This document shows, in pieces, positions 19,058-27,617 of a stretch of DNA of 64,000 nucleotides. The stretch is from Desulfopila sp. IMCC35008 (GTDB taxonomy: Bacteria; Desulfobacterota; Desulfobulbia; Desulfobulbales; Desulfocapsaceae), in NCBI RefSeq assembly GCF_010646885.2, contig NZ_CP050700.1, positions 1,090,001 to 1,154,000 on the forward strand, written 5' to 3'. Each line of letters starts with the position of its first letter. Within the stretch, counting starts at the first letter, position 1. Under the pieces are notes generated by a model that was not told where the DNA came from, did not search any database, and saw only the letters and a list, made by a program, of their open reading frames with translations. Made by a program: the position numbers and the translations under genes.

Positions 19058-20635
19058 ATGGCAGATACTCGAATTTTTCTGGTACCGGCGGATTTTGAGA
19101 CGGAACCCCTGTTCGAGAAGATAGGTGCTCTTTACCTGCTAGAAGAAGTGGGTGCAGAGGAGGGCCGCTATTCCTGCCTTGATACGTATGACTGGCGCCT
19201 TTTTCAAAAGGGGCACTGCCTCTGCCGCAAACGGGCAACATACAGCCTGGAAGATGGTGTCGGGAGGGAGATCGCCAAAGGGAACGGATCGAGAAAGAAC
19301 TACCCTTTCTGGTGGGATCTGGAGACGGGCGAATTGCAGAATATTCTCCAACCAGTCATGGAAGTACGGGCCTTGCAGGAGCAATTTGGAATGGACCGTG
19401 TCACAGAACAGTTTCAGTTGCTGAACAAGGATGAAAAGATCGTCCTGCGGCTGATCTTGGTACGCTCACGTATCTCCAGGCAGGGACATGATCAATCGTT
19501 TGATTTGCAGAATATACTGATGGTTGAACCTTTGAGGGGATACCCGAAACCAATGCGATCAATATGCGGTTTGCTTAATGATATTGGCTTGGTTGAATGG
19601 GATTCTGGCTCTACTTATGTTGAAGAAGCCCTGGCCCTGTATGGGGTCGATCCGCAAGTGACGAACTCAAAATTTGAGGTAAGCCTTGACAGCCAAGAGA
19701 CTGTCGATGAGGTGGTGCGCGATATCTGTTTGCAATTGAGGGAGACGATGTTGCAGACATTACCCGGCATACATGAAGATATTGATTCCGAGTTTCTGCA
19801 TGATCTCCGGGTTGCCATACGCAGAACCCGATCGCTTCTGTCACTGTTGAAAAAGTATCTTGATGTTGAGGGGTTACAGTTTTATCGGGATGAGCTGAAA
19901 TGGTTGGGAAATATCACCGGGCCGACACGAGATCTCGATGTCTATCTGCTGGCAAAAGATGAATTCAGGAAGATGTTGCCGTTGCTGCTCCATCCAGGTC
20001 TTGATAATTTTTTTAATGACCTTGAAATACGCCGCAAAAAGAGTATCCGGGCATTGCGTCGAAACCTGGCCTCGGAACGGTTTGCAGTTTTTATGGAGAA
20101 GTGGAAGCAATTTTTAGAAGAGCTTCCGGAAAACAACCTAAACCCAGCAGGCAAAAAAACATGTCGCATGGTAGCACGCAAGATTATCCGCAAACGATTT
20201 ACGAAGATATTGCGGGATGGTGGCCATATCAGCCCGGAGTCTCCGGACAAGAGTCTTCATGCCTTGCGGATAGAGGGAAAAAAATTCAGGTATTTATTGG
20301 AATTCTTCCGCTCACTTTTTGTAAGGGATGCGGTGGATAAATATCATAAACAGCTTAAACGGCTGCAGAATAATCTTGGCGATTTTAATGACCTTTCTGT
20401 CCAGGCTGAGATGTTAGCTACCCAGATGGAATTGCTCTCGGCCGATGACGATAAGGCGATTCAGGCAGGGGCCGCACTCGGAGGGCTTATTGTCCACCTG
20501 CGGGACAGACAGAAACAGGTCCGGGAAAAATTTGAAAAGACTTTTGAAAGGTTTGCTTCCCTTGAGAATATCGAGTTGCTTGAATCAATCTTTGCCGAAC
20601 CTGATGAGGAAACGGCAAAGGGAGGGCCGAAATGA
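19058..20635 (+). CDS. CYTH-like/CHAD domain protein
   Basis: This 525-residue protein has an N-terminal region (about 1-200) resembling a degenerate CYTH/triphosphate-tunnel domain (the part with DTYDWRLFQKGHCLCRKRA) and a C-terminal CHAD domain (about 225-500) beginning HDLRVAIRRTRSLLSLLKKYL and containing LHALRIEGKKFRYLLEFF. CHAD is a histidine- and arginine-rich helical bundle that binds polyphosphate and locates proteins to polyphosphate granules in several bacteria. The typical ExExK motif of active CYTH enzymes is not clear, so catalysis is doubtful. It starts 9 bp after argJ and overlaps the ParA gene by 4 bp. Confidence 0.88.
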   Translation: MADTRIFLVPADFETEPLFEKIGALYLLEEVGAEEGRYSCLDTYDWRLFQKGHCLCRKRATYSLEDGVGREIAKGNGSRKNYPFWWDLETGELQNILQPVMEVRALQEQFGMDRVTEQFQLLNKDEKIVLRLILVRSRISRQGHDQSFDLQNILMVEPLRGYPKPMRSICGLLNDIGLVEWDSGSTYVEEALALYGVDPQVTNSKFEVSLDSQETVDEVVRDICLQLRETMLQTLPGIHEDIDSEFLHDLRVAIRRTRSLLSLLKKYLDVEGLQFYRDELKWLGNITGPTRDLDVYLLAKDEFRKMLPLLLHPGLDNFFNDLEIRRKKSIRALRRNLASERFAVFMEKWKQFLEELPENNLNPAGKKTCRMVARKIIRKRFTKILRDGGHISPESPDKSLHALRIEGKKFRYLLEFFRSLFVRDAVDKYHKQLKRLQNNLGDFNDLSVQAEMLATQMELLSADDDKAIQAGAALGGLIVHLRDRQKQVREKFEKTFERFASLENIELLESIFAEPDEETAKGGPK

Positions 20636-21378
20636 AAACTCTGGCCATCTACAGCAGTAAGGGCGGAGTAGGCAAGACAGCTACAGCGGTAAATCTTTCC
20701 TACACCGCTTCTACCAGGGGCAAAAAAGTATTGCTCTGCGATATGGACGCCCAAGGGGCCGCATCCTATTATTTCCGTATACGGCCCAGGAAAAAATTCA
20801 GCAGCAAAAAACTCCTTAATGGCAGGATTGGCGAGTTTATCCGTGCGACGGACTTTGATAACCTCGATTTGCTGCCAGCCCATTTCTCGTTTCGTAACCT
20901 TGACCTGGCTCTCGATAAGCTGGAAGGGGCGAGGCGGCGTCAGGCCTTACGGAGCCTGTTTTCCATTTTTGCCGAAGAGTATGATGTCCTGGTTCTCGAT
21001 TGTCCGCCGAATATCACCCTGCTTTCTGAAAATATCATGGTTGCCGCCGATAGTGTGGTCTCCCCGGTTATTCCGACCACTCTCTCCCTGGTTGCTTTAG
21101 AGCAGTTATTGAAGATGTTCAAGAAGGTCGGAGCAGAAAAAGGGCGGCTTCATGCCTTTTTCTCCATGGTGGAACCGCGGAAGATCATGCATAGGGACGT
21201 GATTGATAAATACAGCAAGTACCCGATATTCAGGTCAACCCAGATCCCTTATCTGGCAGAGGTGGAGAAAATGGGTATTTATCGCCAGCCGGTAGGGGCG
21301 ATGTCAAAATCTTCCCGTGCTGCTATGCAGTATAGCCGACTGTGGGCAGAGATCTGGAGCAGGAGCACGGTTACATGA
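20632..21378 (+). CDS. ParA/MinD-family positioning ATPase
   Basis: This 248-residue ATPase has the deviant Walker A SKGGVGKTATAVNLSYTA (signature Lys at about 10-16), CDMDAQGAAS (Walker A' region) and VLDCPPNITLLSEN (Walker B). Such proteins form ATP-dependent dimers on the nucleoid and move plasmids, chromosomes, carboxysomes or other cargo. No parB is adjacent. Instead the gene is coupled by ATGA overlaps to CHAD upstream and SixA downstream. This suggests cargo other than DNA; polyphosphate granules are an attractive guess (inference). Confidence 0.92.
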   Translation: MKTLAIYSSKGGVGKTATAVNLSYTASTRGKKVLLCDMDAQGAASYYFRIRPRKKFSSKKLLNGRIGEFIRATDFDNLDLLPAHFSFRNLDLALDKLEGARRRQALRSLFSIFAEEYDVLVLDCPPNITLLSENIMVAADSVVSPVIPTTLSLVALEQLLKMFKKVGAEKGRLHAFFSMVEPRKIMHRDVIDKYSKYPIFRSTQIPYLAEVEKMGIYRQPVGAMSKSSRAAMQYSRLWAEIWSRSTVT

Positions 21379-21884
21379 AGAGATTGATCCTGATACGTCA
21401 TGCTAAATCAAGCTGGACCAAGCCTCATTTGGCAGATATCGACAGACCTTTAAATAAAAGAGGGAAGAGGGATGCCCCATTTATGGCCGGCAGACTCCAC
21501 CAGATGGGTATCGAGCCCGACCTGATATACACAAGCCCGGCCAAAAGGGCACGGAAGACAGCGAAACACATTGCCCAGGGTGTTGGTTACCCAGTGGAAA
21601 AAATTGTCAGAAAAGGTGATATATATACTTCTGATATCAATATTCTGATGGCTGTAATCCGCGGTGCACCCGCCAATGTTACAACCCTCTTTTTGGTGGG
21701 GCATAATTATGTTTTGACAGAACTCGCAGAATTTTTTACGGGTGAGGTTCTTATCAATGTACCGACTGCAGGTATCGTTGCCATGCATTTCAACTGTGAT
21801 TCCTGGCAGATGGTGAATGGCGGCCTGGCAGATATGGATTTTTTTGATTATCCCAAAAAACACAGGCAGGGTGGAACAGCATGA
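21375..21884 (+). CDS. sixA: Phosphohistidine phosphatase SixA family
   Basis: This small histidine-phosphatase-superfamily enzyme dephosphorylates phosphohistidine. I chose the ATG at 21375, which overlaps the parA stop (ATGA) and gives the typical start MKRLILIRHAKSSW. An upstream in-frame start at 21342 would add 11 unlikely residues. The catalytic RHG-type motif is RHAKSSW (His9), with TSPAKRARKTAKHIA and the second catalytic histidine in LVGHNYVLTELAEF. At 169 residues it matches SixA. Its linkage to a histidine-rich CHAD protein is notable. Confidence 0.93.
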   Translation: MKRLILIRHAKSSWTKPHLADIDRPLNKRGKRDAPFMAGRLHQMGIEPDLIYTSPAKRARKTAKHIAQGVGYPVEKIVRKGDIYTSDINILMAVIRGAPANVTTLFLVGHNYVLTELAEFFTGEVLINVPTAGIVAMHFNCDSWQMVNGGLADMDFFDYPKKHRQGGTA

Positions 21885-23065
21885 GTGATTCTTCCCCGGG
21901 TGGGGAGGACGGACTGCCATTTGCGACGGTACTGCGGGCCCTGTTGTTTCTGGCCCTGATCTTTTTCCTCAACTTTACTTCCCGGGTTGTATTTTCACCT
22001 CTGTTGCCTGTTGTCAGTGGTGAGCTGGGGCTGGATTATCTCGATTCCGGTTCGTTTTTCTTCTTTATCTCAGCTGGTTATTTTGTATCGATTCTGCTGT
22101 CCGGTCATGTTTCGTCACGACTGGGCCACACCCCTACCGTTGCGCTTTCCTCTTGTTTGTCCGGTGTGATGTTGCTGGTGCTAGCATCATGTACTTCTTT
22201 CACCACCCTCAGGTTGGGTCTTGTGGGTATCGGCATGACGGCCGGTCTCTATTTTCCCTCTGGTCTGGCGACAATTGGCAGGATGGTTCCGAGTGGCTAT
22301 CTGGCCAGAGGTATGGCAATACACGAATTGGCACCGAGTTTATCTTTTGTCCTTACCCCTCTTCTCTGTGGGGCGGCACTCCCCTTTATCAGCTGGCGTC
22401 AGGGGCTGGTTGTACTTGGCTGCATCTTGATGGTTGTGGGTGCTCTCTATTACCTGCGGGCCCAAAAGGATTGTGGATTCGGGACCATACCAGGTTTTAG
22501 CCTGATTATGCGGATGGTTCGGCTACCCGGTTTTTGGCTGCTTACCCTGATGTTTTCGATGGCGATATGTTCTACCCTTGGTATATATGCACTGTTACCC
22601 CTCTATCTGGTCACAGAGAAAGGCATGGGGGAGGAAGCGGCAAATCTGCTGGTGTCTTTATCCCGTATTAGTTCCGTGTTTATGCCTATTGCAGGAGGAT
22701 GGTTGGGCGACCGTTTCGGAAACAGGAAGATTATGGGAGGTGTCCTGTTTCTGGCAGGTGTGTTGACCGTTCCCCTGGGGGTCTCAAGTGGTTTACCATT
22801 GGTGGTGCTCATTGTGGCCCAGGCCATGGTTGCCGTTTGCTTTTTCCCTGTTGGCTTTGCAGAGATTTCGTCTCTCGGTCACGGGAAAGACAAAGGAGCT
22901 GCTATCTCGTTTTTGTTGCCCCTGGCATTTCTTGCCGGCGGGGGAATATTGCCGACCCTGATAGGTGGTGTCGGTGATATGTCGAGACTTGGATACGGTT
23001 TTGTAGTGGCCGGATCGATGATGATCCTGGCTTCGCTGGCTGTTTTTGGAATGAAGGGGCGATAA
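21881..23065 (+). CDS. Major facilitator superfamily transporter
   Basis: This 394-residue integral membrane protein has about 12 hydrophobic helices. The MFS loop motif between helices 2 and 3 is recognisable (GHVSSRLGHTPTVALSS), with a related motif in the second half (GGWLGDRFGNRKIMGG). The substrate cannot be deduced. It begins on an ATGA overlap with sixA and its stop overlaps the next start by 1 bp (TAATG), so it belongs to the same operon. Confidence 0.9.
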   Translation: MSDSSPGGEDGLPFATVLRALLFLALIFFLNFTSRVVFSPLLPVVSGELGLDYLDSGSFFFFISAGYFVSILLSGHVSSRLGHTPTVALSSCLSGVMLLVLASCTSFTTLRLGLVGIGMTAGLYFPSGLATIGRMVPSGYLARGMAIHELAPSLSFVLTPLLCGAALPFISWRQGLVVLGCILMVVGALYYLRAQKDCGFGTIPGFSLIMRMVRLPGFWLLTLMFSMAICSTLGIYALLPLYLVTEKGMGEEAANLLVSLSRISSVFMPIAGGWLGDRFGNRKIMGGVLFLAGVLTVPLGVSSGLPLVVLIVAQAMVAVCFFPVGFAEISSLGHGKDKGAAISFLLPLAFLAGGGILPTLIGGVGDMSRLGYGFVVAGSMMILASLAVFGMKGR

Positions 23066-23256
23066 TGTCAGAAAAGGTTCCGCAGTGCAGACACTGCAAG
23101 CATTTTTATATAACCCATAACCCGTCCTTGCCGTATGGTTGCAGGGCCATGAATTTCAGGAGTAAACGAAATCCGGCGATTGTTGTTTACGAGAGTTCGG
23201 GTCTTATCTGCCAGTTATTTACACCCAAAAAGACGGGTCAGGGCAACAGGCGTTGA
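23065..23256 (+). CDS. Small Cys-rich cytoplasmic protein
   Basis: This 63-residue protein has the cysteine pattern QCRHCKHFYITHNPSLPYGC followed by a fourth Cys near residue 50 (LICQLF), a plausible zinc or Fe-S site. Short proteins of this form are common next to other genes in Desulfobacterota and are sometimes annotated as uracil-DNA glycosylase-like, which has no support in this sequence. It is translationally coupled to the MFS gene and followed 7 bp later by the Gate-domain gene. Confidence 0.7.
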   Translation: MSEKVPQCRHCKHFYITHNPSLPYGCRAMNFRSKRNPAIVVYESSGLICQLFTPKKTGQGNRR

Positions 23257-23263
23257 CAAACAG

Positions 23264-24226
23264 ATGACACAGCTGCAGGAAAACAGGATAGTTGCCTATC
23301 TGCAATCACTTGGAAGGGACACGATCCTGACCAGTTGGGAATTAATCAAGATCACGGTTCCCGTCATTATAATTACCAAGATACTGGAGGAATGCGGGCT
23401 GATTTCAACCTTGTCAACCCTGCTTTCCCCTTTGATGAATCTGATTGGGTTGCCGGGTGAATTGGGGCTGGTCTGGGGGACAGCCATGTTGACGACGCTT
23501 TATGGCGGCCTTGCTGTCTTCGCGGCCCTGGCACCTTCCCTTGACCTGAACATTGCCCAGGTGACGGTGCTCTGTTCGGCAATGCTTATCGCTCACTCCC
23601 TGCCGATCGAGTTGAGTATCAGCAAAAAGTCGGGTGTACCGCTTCTCCCTATCCTGCTTCTTCGGGTTGTCGGTGCACTTTGTTACTGCTTTATTCTCGA
23701 CAGGTTATGTAGCGCCTTGGGTATATGGCAACAGCCTGCGCTCCTTCTCTTTGTAGTGCCGGCCGAAAAACTAAGTCTGGGGGCCTGGGTGTTGCAGCAA
23801 TGTCTCAATATTGGCCTGATTATTTTCATTATTTTCTGTATATTGCTTATTATGCGCGTACTTCGTTCCGTTGGTGTATTAGGGCTGCTGGAACGAATCC
23901 TGACTCCGGTATTACCCCTTTTCGGGATGAGTGGCAAGATGGCCCCCGTAACTGTTGTTGGTATGGTGATGGGTATTAGCTACGGCGGCGCTCTCATCAT
24001 CCGGGAGATTGCAGCCGGAAAAATGAGTCGGGCAGAGGTTTTTAATTCCATGGCTATGATGGGTTTATGTCATGGCCTGGTTGAAGATACGCTCATTATG
24101 GTTGCAATGGGGGGGCGACTTGGTGGTATCCTGTGGGGGCGGATACTCTTTTCCCTGGTGGTCACCTTTATCTTGGTCCGATTACTAAAAGCATTGCCTG
24201 AGCGGGTTTCGACCAGGGCATCTTGA
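23264..24226 (+). CDS. Nucleoside-recognition (Gate) domain membrane protein
   Basis: This 320-residue polytopic protein has two Gate-like halves: IKITVPVIIITKILEECG near residue 27, and ISYGGALIIREIAAGKMS with MGLCHGLVEDTLIMVAMGG near 240-290, typical of spore-maturation/nucleoside recognition proteins (PF07670). Gate domains also occur in FeoB and CNT transporters. The substrate is unknown. I chose the ATG at 23264; an upstream TTG/ATG start at 23180 would overlap the preceding gene and add a non-hydrophobic tail. Confidence 0.83.
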   Translation: MTQLQENRIVAYLQSLGRDTILTSWELIKITVPVIIITKILEECGLISTLSTLLSPLMNLIGLPGELGLVWGTAMLTTLYGGLAVFAALAPSLDLNIAQVTVLCSAMLIAHSLPIELSISKKSGVPLLPILLLRVVGALCYCFILDRLCSALGIWQQPALLLFVVPAEKLSLGAWVLQQCLNIGLIIFIIFCILLIMRVLRSVGVLGLLERILTPVLPLFGMSGKMAPVTVVGMVMGISYGGALIIREIAAGKMSRAEVFNSMAMMGLCHGLVEDTLIMVAMGGRLGGILWGRILFSLVVTFILVRLLKALPERVSTRAS

Positions 24227-24276
24227 GAAACTACATGAATAATCTTGAACTCTATTTACGAGCGGGGAGAGGCGGA

Positions 24277-25986
24277 ATGAACGCGGGTCGAATAATTGTC
24301 CTGGCAGGTCTTACACTATTGTATTTTACGGCACCGTTTATTGCGGAAGCTGGCTGTGTGCGTGGTGACTGCATCAACGGTTTTGGTCTTTTTGTCCATG
24401 AGGATGGGAGGGAGTATGACGGGGAGTTCAAAAAGGGGTTAAGCGAGGGCTCAGGGCAACTGAAATATCCAGACGGAACTGTCTACATGGGTGAATTCCA
24501 CAGGGGGAAATTTCACGGCGAAGGACGGTTGATAGGAAGTGACGGCCGGAAATATGAGGGCTCCTTCCAGCAGAATGTTATCGAGGGCGAGGGAACCTTA
24601 TTATACAATGATGGGTTGAAATACAAGGGGGAATTCAGCCTAGGTAAATATCATGGCCGTGGCACCCTTAGTTATCCTGATGGCCGGAAATATGTCGGCG
24701 ATTTCAGAAATAATATTATCTATGGGAACGGCAAGATAACCTATGCCGACGGTTCTTCCCACGAAGGGCGTTTCGTCAACGGTAAACCGAGCGGTGACGG
24801 CAGGCGGATCTACCCTGACGGTTCCGTCTATGTTGGAAGTTTCAGGGCCGGTAAACGACATGGATACGGTGTACTCACAAGCCCGGAAGGATACAGGTAT
24901 GAGGGCTTTTTTGCGGGCGGCCGCTATAATGGCCAGGGTGTTTTGAATTATCCGGATGGATCACGCTATACGGGTGAATTTGTTGATTCTAAACGGCAGG
25001 GTAAGGGGGTCCTCACCATGGCCGACCAGAGCAAATATACGGGCGATTTTGCCGATGACCTGCGTGATGGCAACGGTATCATCGAGTACAGTGATGGCAG
25101 CCGTTACGAAGGACATTTTTCCATGGGGAAACGGAGCGGTATCGGAACCTACACCTTTGCCGACCAATCCATATATACGGGGGAGTTCCGGGACGATATA
25201 ATGGAAGGGCAGGGACATATTACGTATGCGGACGGCACCGATTTCAGCGGTACCTTTGTTGGTGGCAGGCCACTTGATGATCATGTCGGCCAGGTCAGTA
25301 ATGGTGTGGCCCAGACGGTTGATCAATACCGGGTGAACCCGCCAAAACCAGGGAAATATAACCGCTATACGTTCCAGGGAAGCAAGATCTGCTATGACGA
25401 CGGTACCGGGAAACCGGTTGACGGTACCATCCAGATATTGTTGCAGGACGGGTCCATTTATTCAGGTGAGGTCCGCAATGGGTTGTTGCAGGGTCAAGGA
25501 CTGCTGCAGCATCCCAATGGCGACAGTTATGAAGGTACCTTTAAGGGTGGTAAGTATGACGGAACCGGAACCCTTAAATATAGTGACAGACGAGAATATA
25601 AAGGCCACTTCATGAATGGTGTGAAATATGGAGAAGGGGTTCTGGTCTACCCGGATTCCACCCGTTACTCGGGGAACTTCGAGGACGACCAATTCAACGG
25701 GAAGGGAACCTATCATTTTGCCGACGGCAGTGCCTATACAGGCGATTTTGCTGATGGCAGCTTTAATGGCAAGGGAACCCTCACATATAATGATTCCACC
25801 GTCTACAAGGGTGACTTCAAGGATGACCTGCCGCATGGCCACGGTATACTGATTTCTTCTGACGGTAGTCGGTTTGAAGGAGGTTTCAGAGGGGGCAAGC
25901 GAAACGGCGAGGGCACCCTGAAACTGGCTGACGGAAGGGTATTCAGTGGTCTGTTCAAGGATGATAGACTGGTTGAGAAACGGTAA
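24277..25986 (+). CDS. Secreted MORN-repeat protein (about 21 repeats)
   Basis: The ATG at 24277 follows GGGGAGAGGCGGA and gives a signal peptide (MNAGRIIVLAGLTLLYFTAP... ending near EAG), so I prefer it to starts at 24223 or 24235. The 569-residue product is almost entirely 23-residue MORN repeats of the form Y-x-G-x-F...G-x-G-x-L-x-Y-x-D-G. About 13 repeats precede a linker (roughly residues 335-400) and about 8 follow it. MORN repeats form an elongated beta-sheet and in eukaryotes bind lipids or proteins. A periplasmic or surface scaffold is likely, but the partner is unknown. Confidence 0.88.
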   Translation: MNAGRIIVLAGLTLLYFTAPFIAEAGCVRGDCINGFGLFVHEDGREYDGEFKKGLSEGSGQLKYPDGTVYMGEFHRGKFHGEGRLIGSDGRKYEGSFQQNVIEGEGTLLYNDGLKYKGEFSLGKYHGRGTLSYPDGRKYVGDFRNNIIYGNGKITYADGSSHEGRFVNGKPSGDGRRIYPDGSVYVGSFRAGKRHGYGVLTSPEGYRYEGFFAGGRYNGQGVLNYPDGSRYTGEFVDSKRQGKGVLTMADQSKYTGDFADDLRDGNGIIEYSDGSRYEGHFSMGKRSGIGTYTFADQSIYTGEFRDDIMEGQGHITYADGTDFSGTFVGGRPLDDHVGQVSNGVAQTVDQYRVNPPKPGKYNRYTFQGSKICYDDGTGKPVDGTIQILLQDGSIYSGEVRNGLLQGQGLLQHPNGDSYEGTFKGGKYDGTGTLKYSDRREYKGHFMNGVKYGEGVLVYPDSTRYSGNFEDDQFNGKGTYHFADGSAYTGDFADGSFNGKGTLTYNDSTVYKGDFKDDLPHGHGILISSDGSRFEGGFRGGKRNGEGTLKLADGRVFSGLFKDDRLVEKR

Positions 25987-26001
25987 CCAAAAGAGGTAGT
26001 C

Positions 26002-26466
26002 GTGCGCTGGAGTTATAAAACTATTCATTTTGAGATGAAGAAGGACGGATTGCTGGGGGGGGTCTTCCTTGATGAGTCCGAAATGGAAGAAATTCTGAAT
26101 GAATTTGGTAAGGCCGGGTGGGAGCTTATCTCCATGCTGGATACCCGGGATGGGATTGTAGGTGTTTTCAAGCAGCCTTTGCTCGAAGAGTTGCAAACCA
26201 AACCATATACGCCAAGGCAGGAGGAAACTCCCGTTACGATGCCTGTCACTCCGTCTGAGGAAGATCAGGGCGAGTCGGGACTCATGGTTTATGAACAACT
26301 GGAAGAGGAAACACCTGCTGAAGAACCTGAAGACGATATCGTTGAGGAGTGGGAAGCCGTTGAAGATGCAGATGTCGAGTCGGAGCCTGAATTGACAACG
26401 GAACTCGATGATGATTCTCCGGAAGATGATGATGCACCTGATGTCGGTTCCATCAGGATCGAGTAA
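26002..26466 (+). CDS. DUF4177 protein with acidic tail
   Basis: The GTG start is preceded by AAGAGGT. The N-terminal 55 residues match DUF4177 (WSYKTIHFEMKK ... LNEFGKAGWELISML ... GVFKQPL). The remaining 100 residues are strongly acidic and rich in Glu, Asp and Pro, and are probably disordered. Function is unknown. It sits 15 bp after the MORN gene. Confidence 0.75.
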   Translation: MRWSYKTIHFEMKKDGLLGGVFLDESEMEEILNEFGKAGWELISMLDTRDGIVGVFKQPLLEELQTKPYTPRQEETPVTMPVTPSEEDQGESGLMVYEQLEEETPAEEPEDDIVEEWEAVEDADVESEPELTTELDDDSPEDDDAPDVGSIRIE

Positions 26467-26510
26467 TTGACGAGGTGGTGAGCCAACCGGTAGAGGGGGA
26501 ACCACGCAGG

Positions 26511-27617
26511 ATGAAGTTCACTGCAAGTTCACGATATACGCTTGGCGTTGAGGTTGAATTCCAGACTCTGGATGCTGAGACCCTCAACCTGGCACCTTTT
26601 GCCCCAACTCTGTATGAAAATGCCCCACCGATATTAAGACCCCGAATCGCCAAAGAACTCATTCGTTCAATCCTTGAGATACGCACCGGGGTCTGTTTCA
26701 CCATGGATGATGTGGAGTATGACCTTCAACAGACCTGTTGTCTTGCCGAAGAGCTGGCGAAAGATAACGGGGCCTTACTCTATGCAGCAAGCCTTCATCC
26801 TTTTGCCCGCATCGAAGATCAGGTGTTGTCGTCCGATGTAAGGTATAACCGAATCATGGAAGAACTGCAGCTGGTTGGCCGGCAATTCATTTCGCAAGGT
26901 TTCCATGTTCACATCGGTATGCCGGATGGTGATACCGCTGTCCGGGTCTGGAATTCCATTCAACAATATCTGCCAATTTTTTTGGCACTTTCCGCATCTT
27001 CACCGTATTTCCAAGGAGTGGATACCGGATTTATGTCCTATCGCACGAAGTTGTTTGAGATGCTTCCCCTGGCAGGAATCTATAACAGGTTTACGTCATG
27101 GAACGATTTGGTTGCGGGTGTGGACAGGCTGAAACGATTAGGTATTATCAATGAATTGGAGGATCTCTGGTGGGATGCGCGGCTGAATCCTGCTTTCGGA
27201 ACCCTGGAGATACGCATCTGCGATTTGCCGGGTCGGTTCAATGATATACTCGGTCTGACAGCGGCCATACAATGTCTGGGTGCTTTCCTGGCAGAACAGG
27301 AAGATGTTCAAAAACCTCCTGATAATACCATTCTCCAGGCAAACAAGTGGCAGGCGGCCCGACATGGGCTGCAGGGACGTTTTATCGACCTTTCAGGTAT
27401 GATTAGTCCTGGTCCGGTCGGTATGAAGCAGGCGTGTACGCAGTTGCTGAAACGTATCCAGCCCTATTCGGTGAGGCTGGGGTGTGCTTCACACTTGCAA
27501 CTGGTGGAGGACATCCTTGTCCGTGATTCGGTGGCCGCACTGCAGCGAAGAATATATAACAGGGAAAAGAGTTTCCTGAGAGTGATAAGGGCCTTGCAGG
27601 AGGAGTTCTGGAAATGA
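26511..27617 (+). CDS. GCS2-type carboxylate-amine ligase (glutamate-cysteine ligase family)
   Basis: This 368-residue ATP-dependent ligase is of the YbdK/GCS2 family, shown by YTLGVEVEFQTLDAETLNLAP, FVHIGMPDGDTAVRVWN-like FHVHIGMPDG, FMSYRTKLFEMLP and ARLNPAFGTLEIRICD. Family members make gamma-glutamyl amides such as gamma-glutamylcysteine. I placed the start at the ATG 26511; a GTG at 26475 would add 12 residues. Its stop overlaps the next gene (ATGA), which encodes gamma-glutamyltransferase, so the pair probably makes and breaks the same kind of bond. Confidence 0.87.
   Translation: MKFTASSRYTLGVEVEFQTLDAETLNLAPFAPTLYENAPPILRPRIAKELIRSILEIRTGVCFTMDDVEYDLQQTCCLAEELAKDNGALLYAASLHPFARIEDQVLSSDVRYNRIMEELQLVGRQFISQGFHVHIGMPDGDTAVRVWNSIQQYLPIFLALSASSPYFQGVDTGFMSYRTKLFEMLPLAGIYNRFTSWNDLVAGVDRLKRLGIINELEDLWWDARLNPAFGTLEIRICDLPGRFNDILGLTAAIQCLGAFLAEQEDVQKPPDNTILQANKWQAARHGLQGRFIDLSGMISPGPVGMKQACTQLLKRIQPYSVRLGCASHLQLVEDILVRDSVAALQRRIYNREKSFLRVIRALQEEFWK

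Noticed and set aside
23180..23263. Longer N-terminus of the Gate-domain protein
   Set aside because: It overlaps the small Cys-rich gene out of frame and adds a basic, non-family tail.
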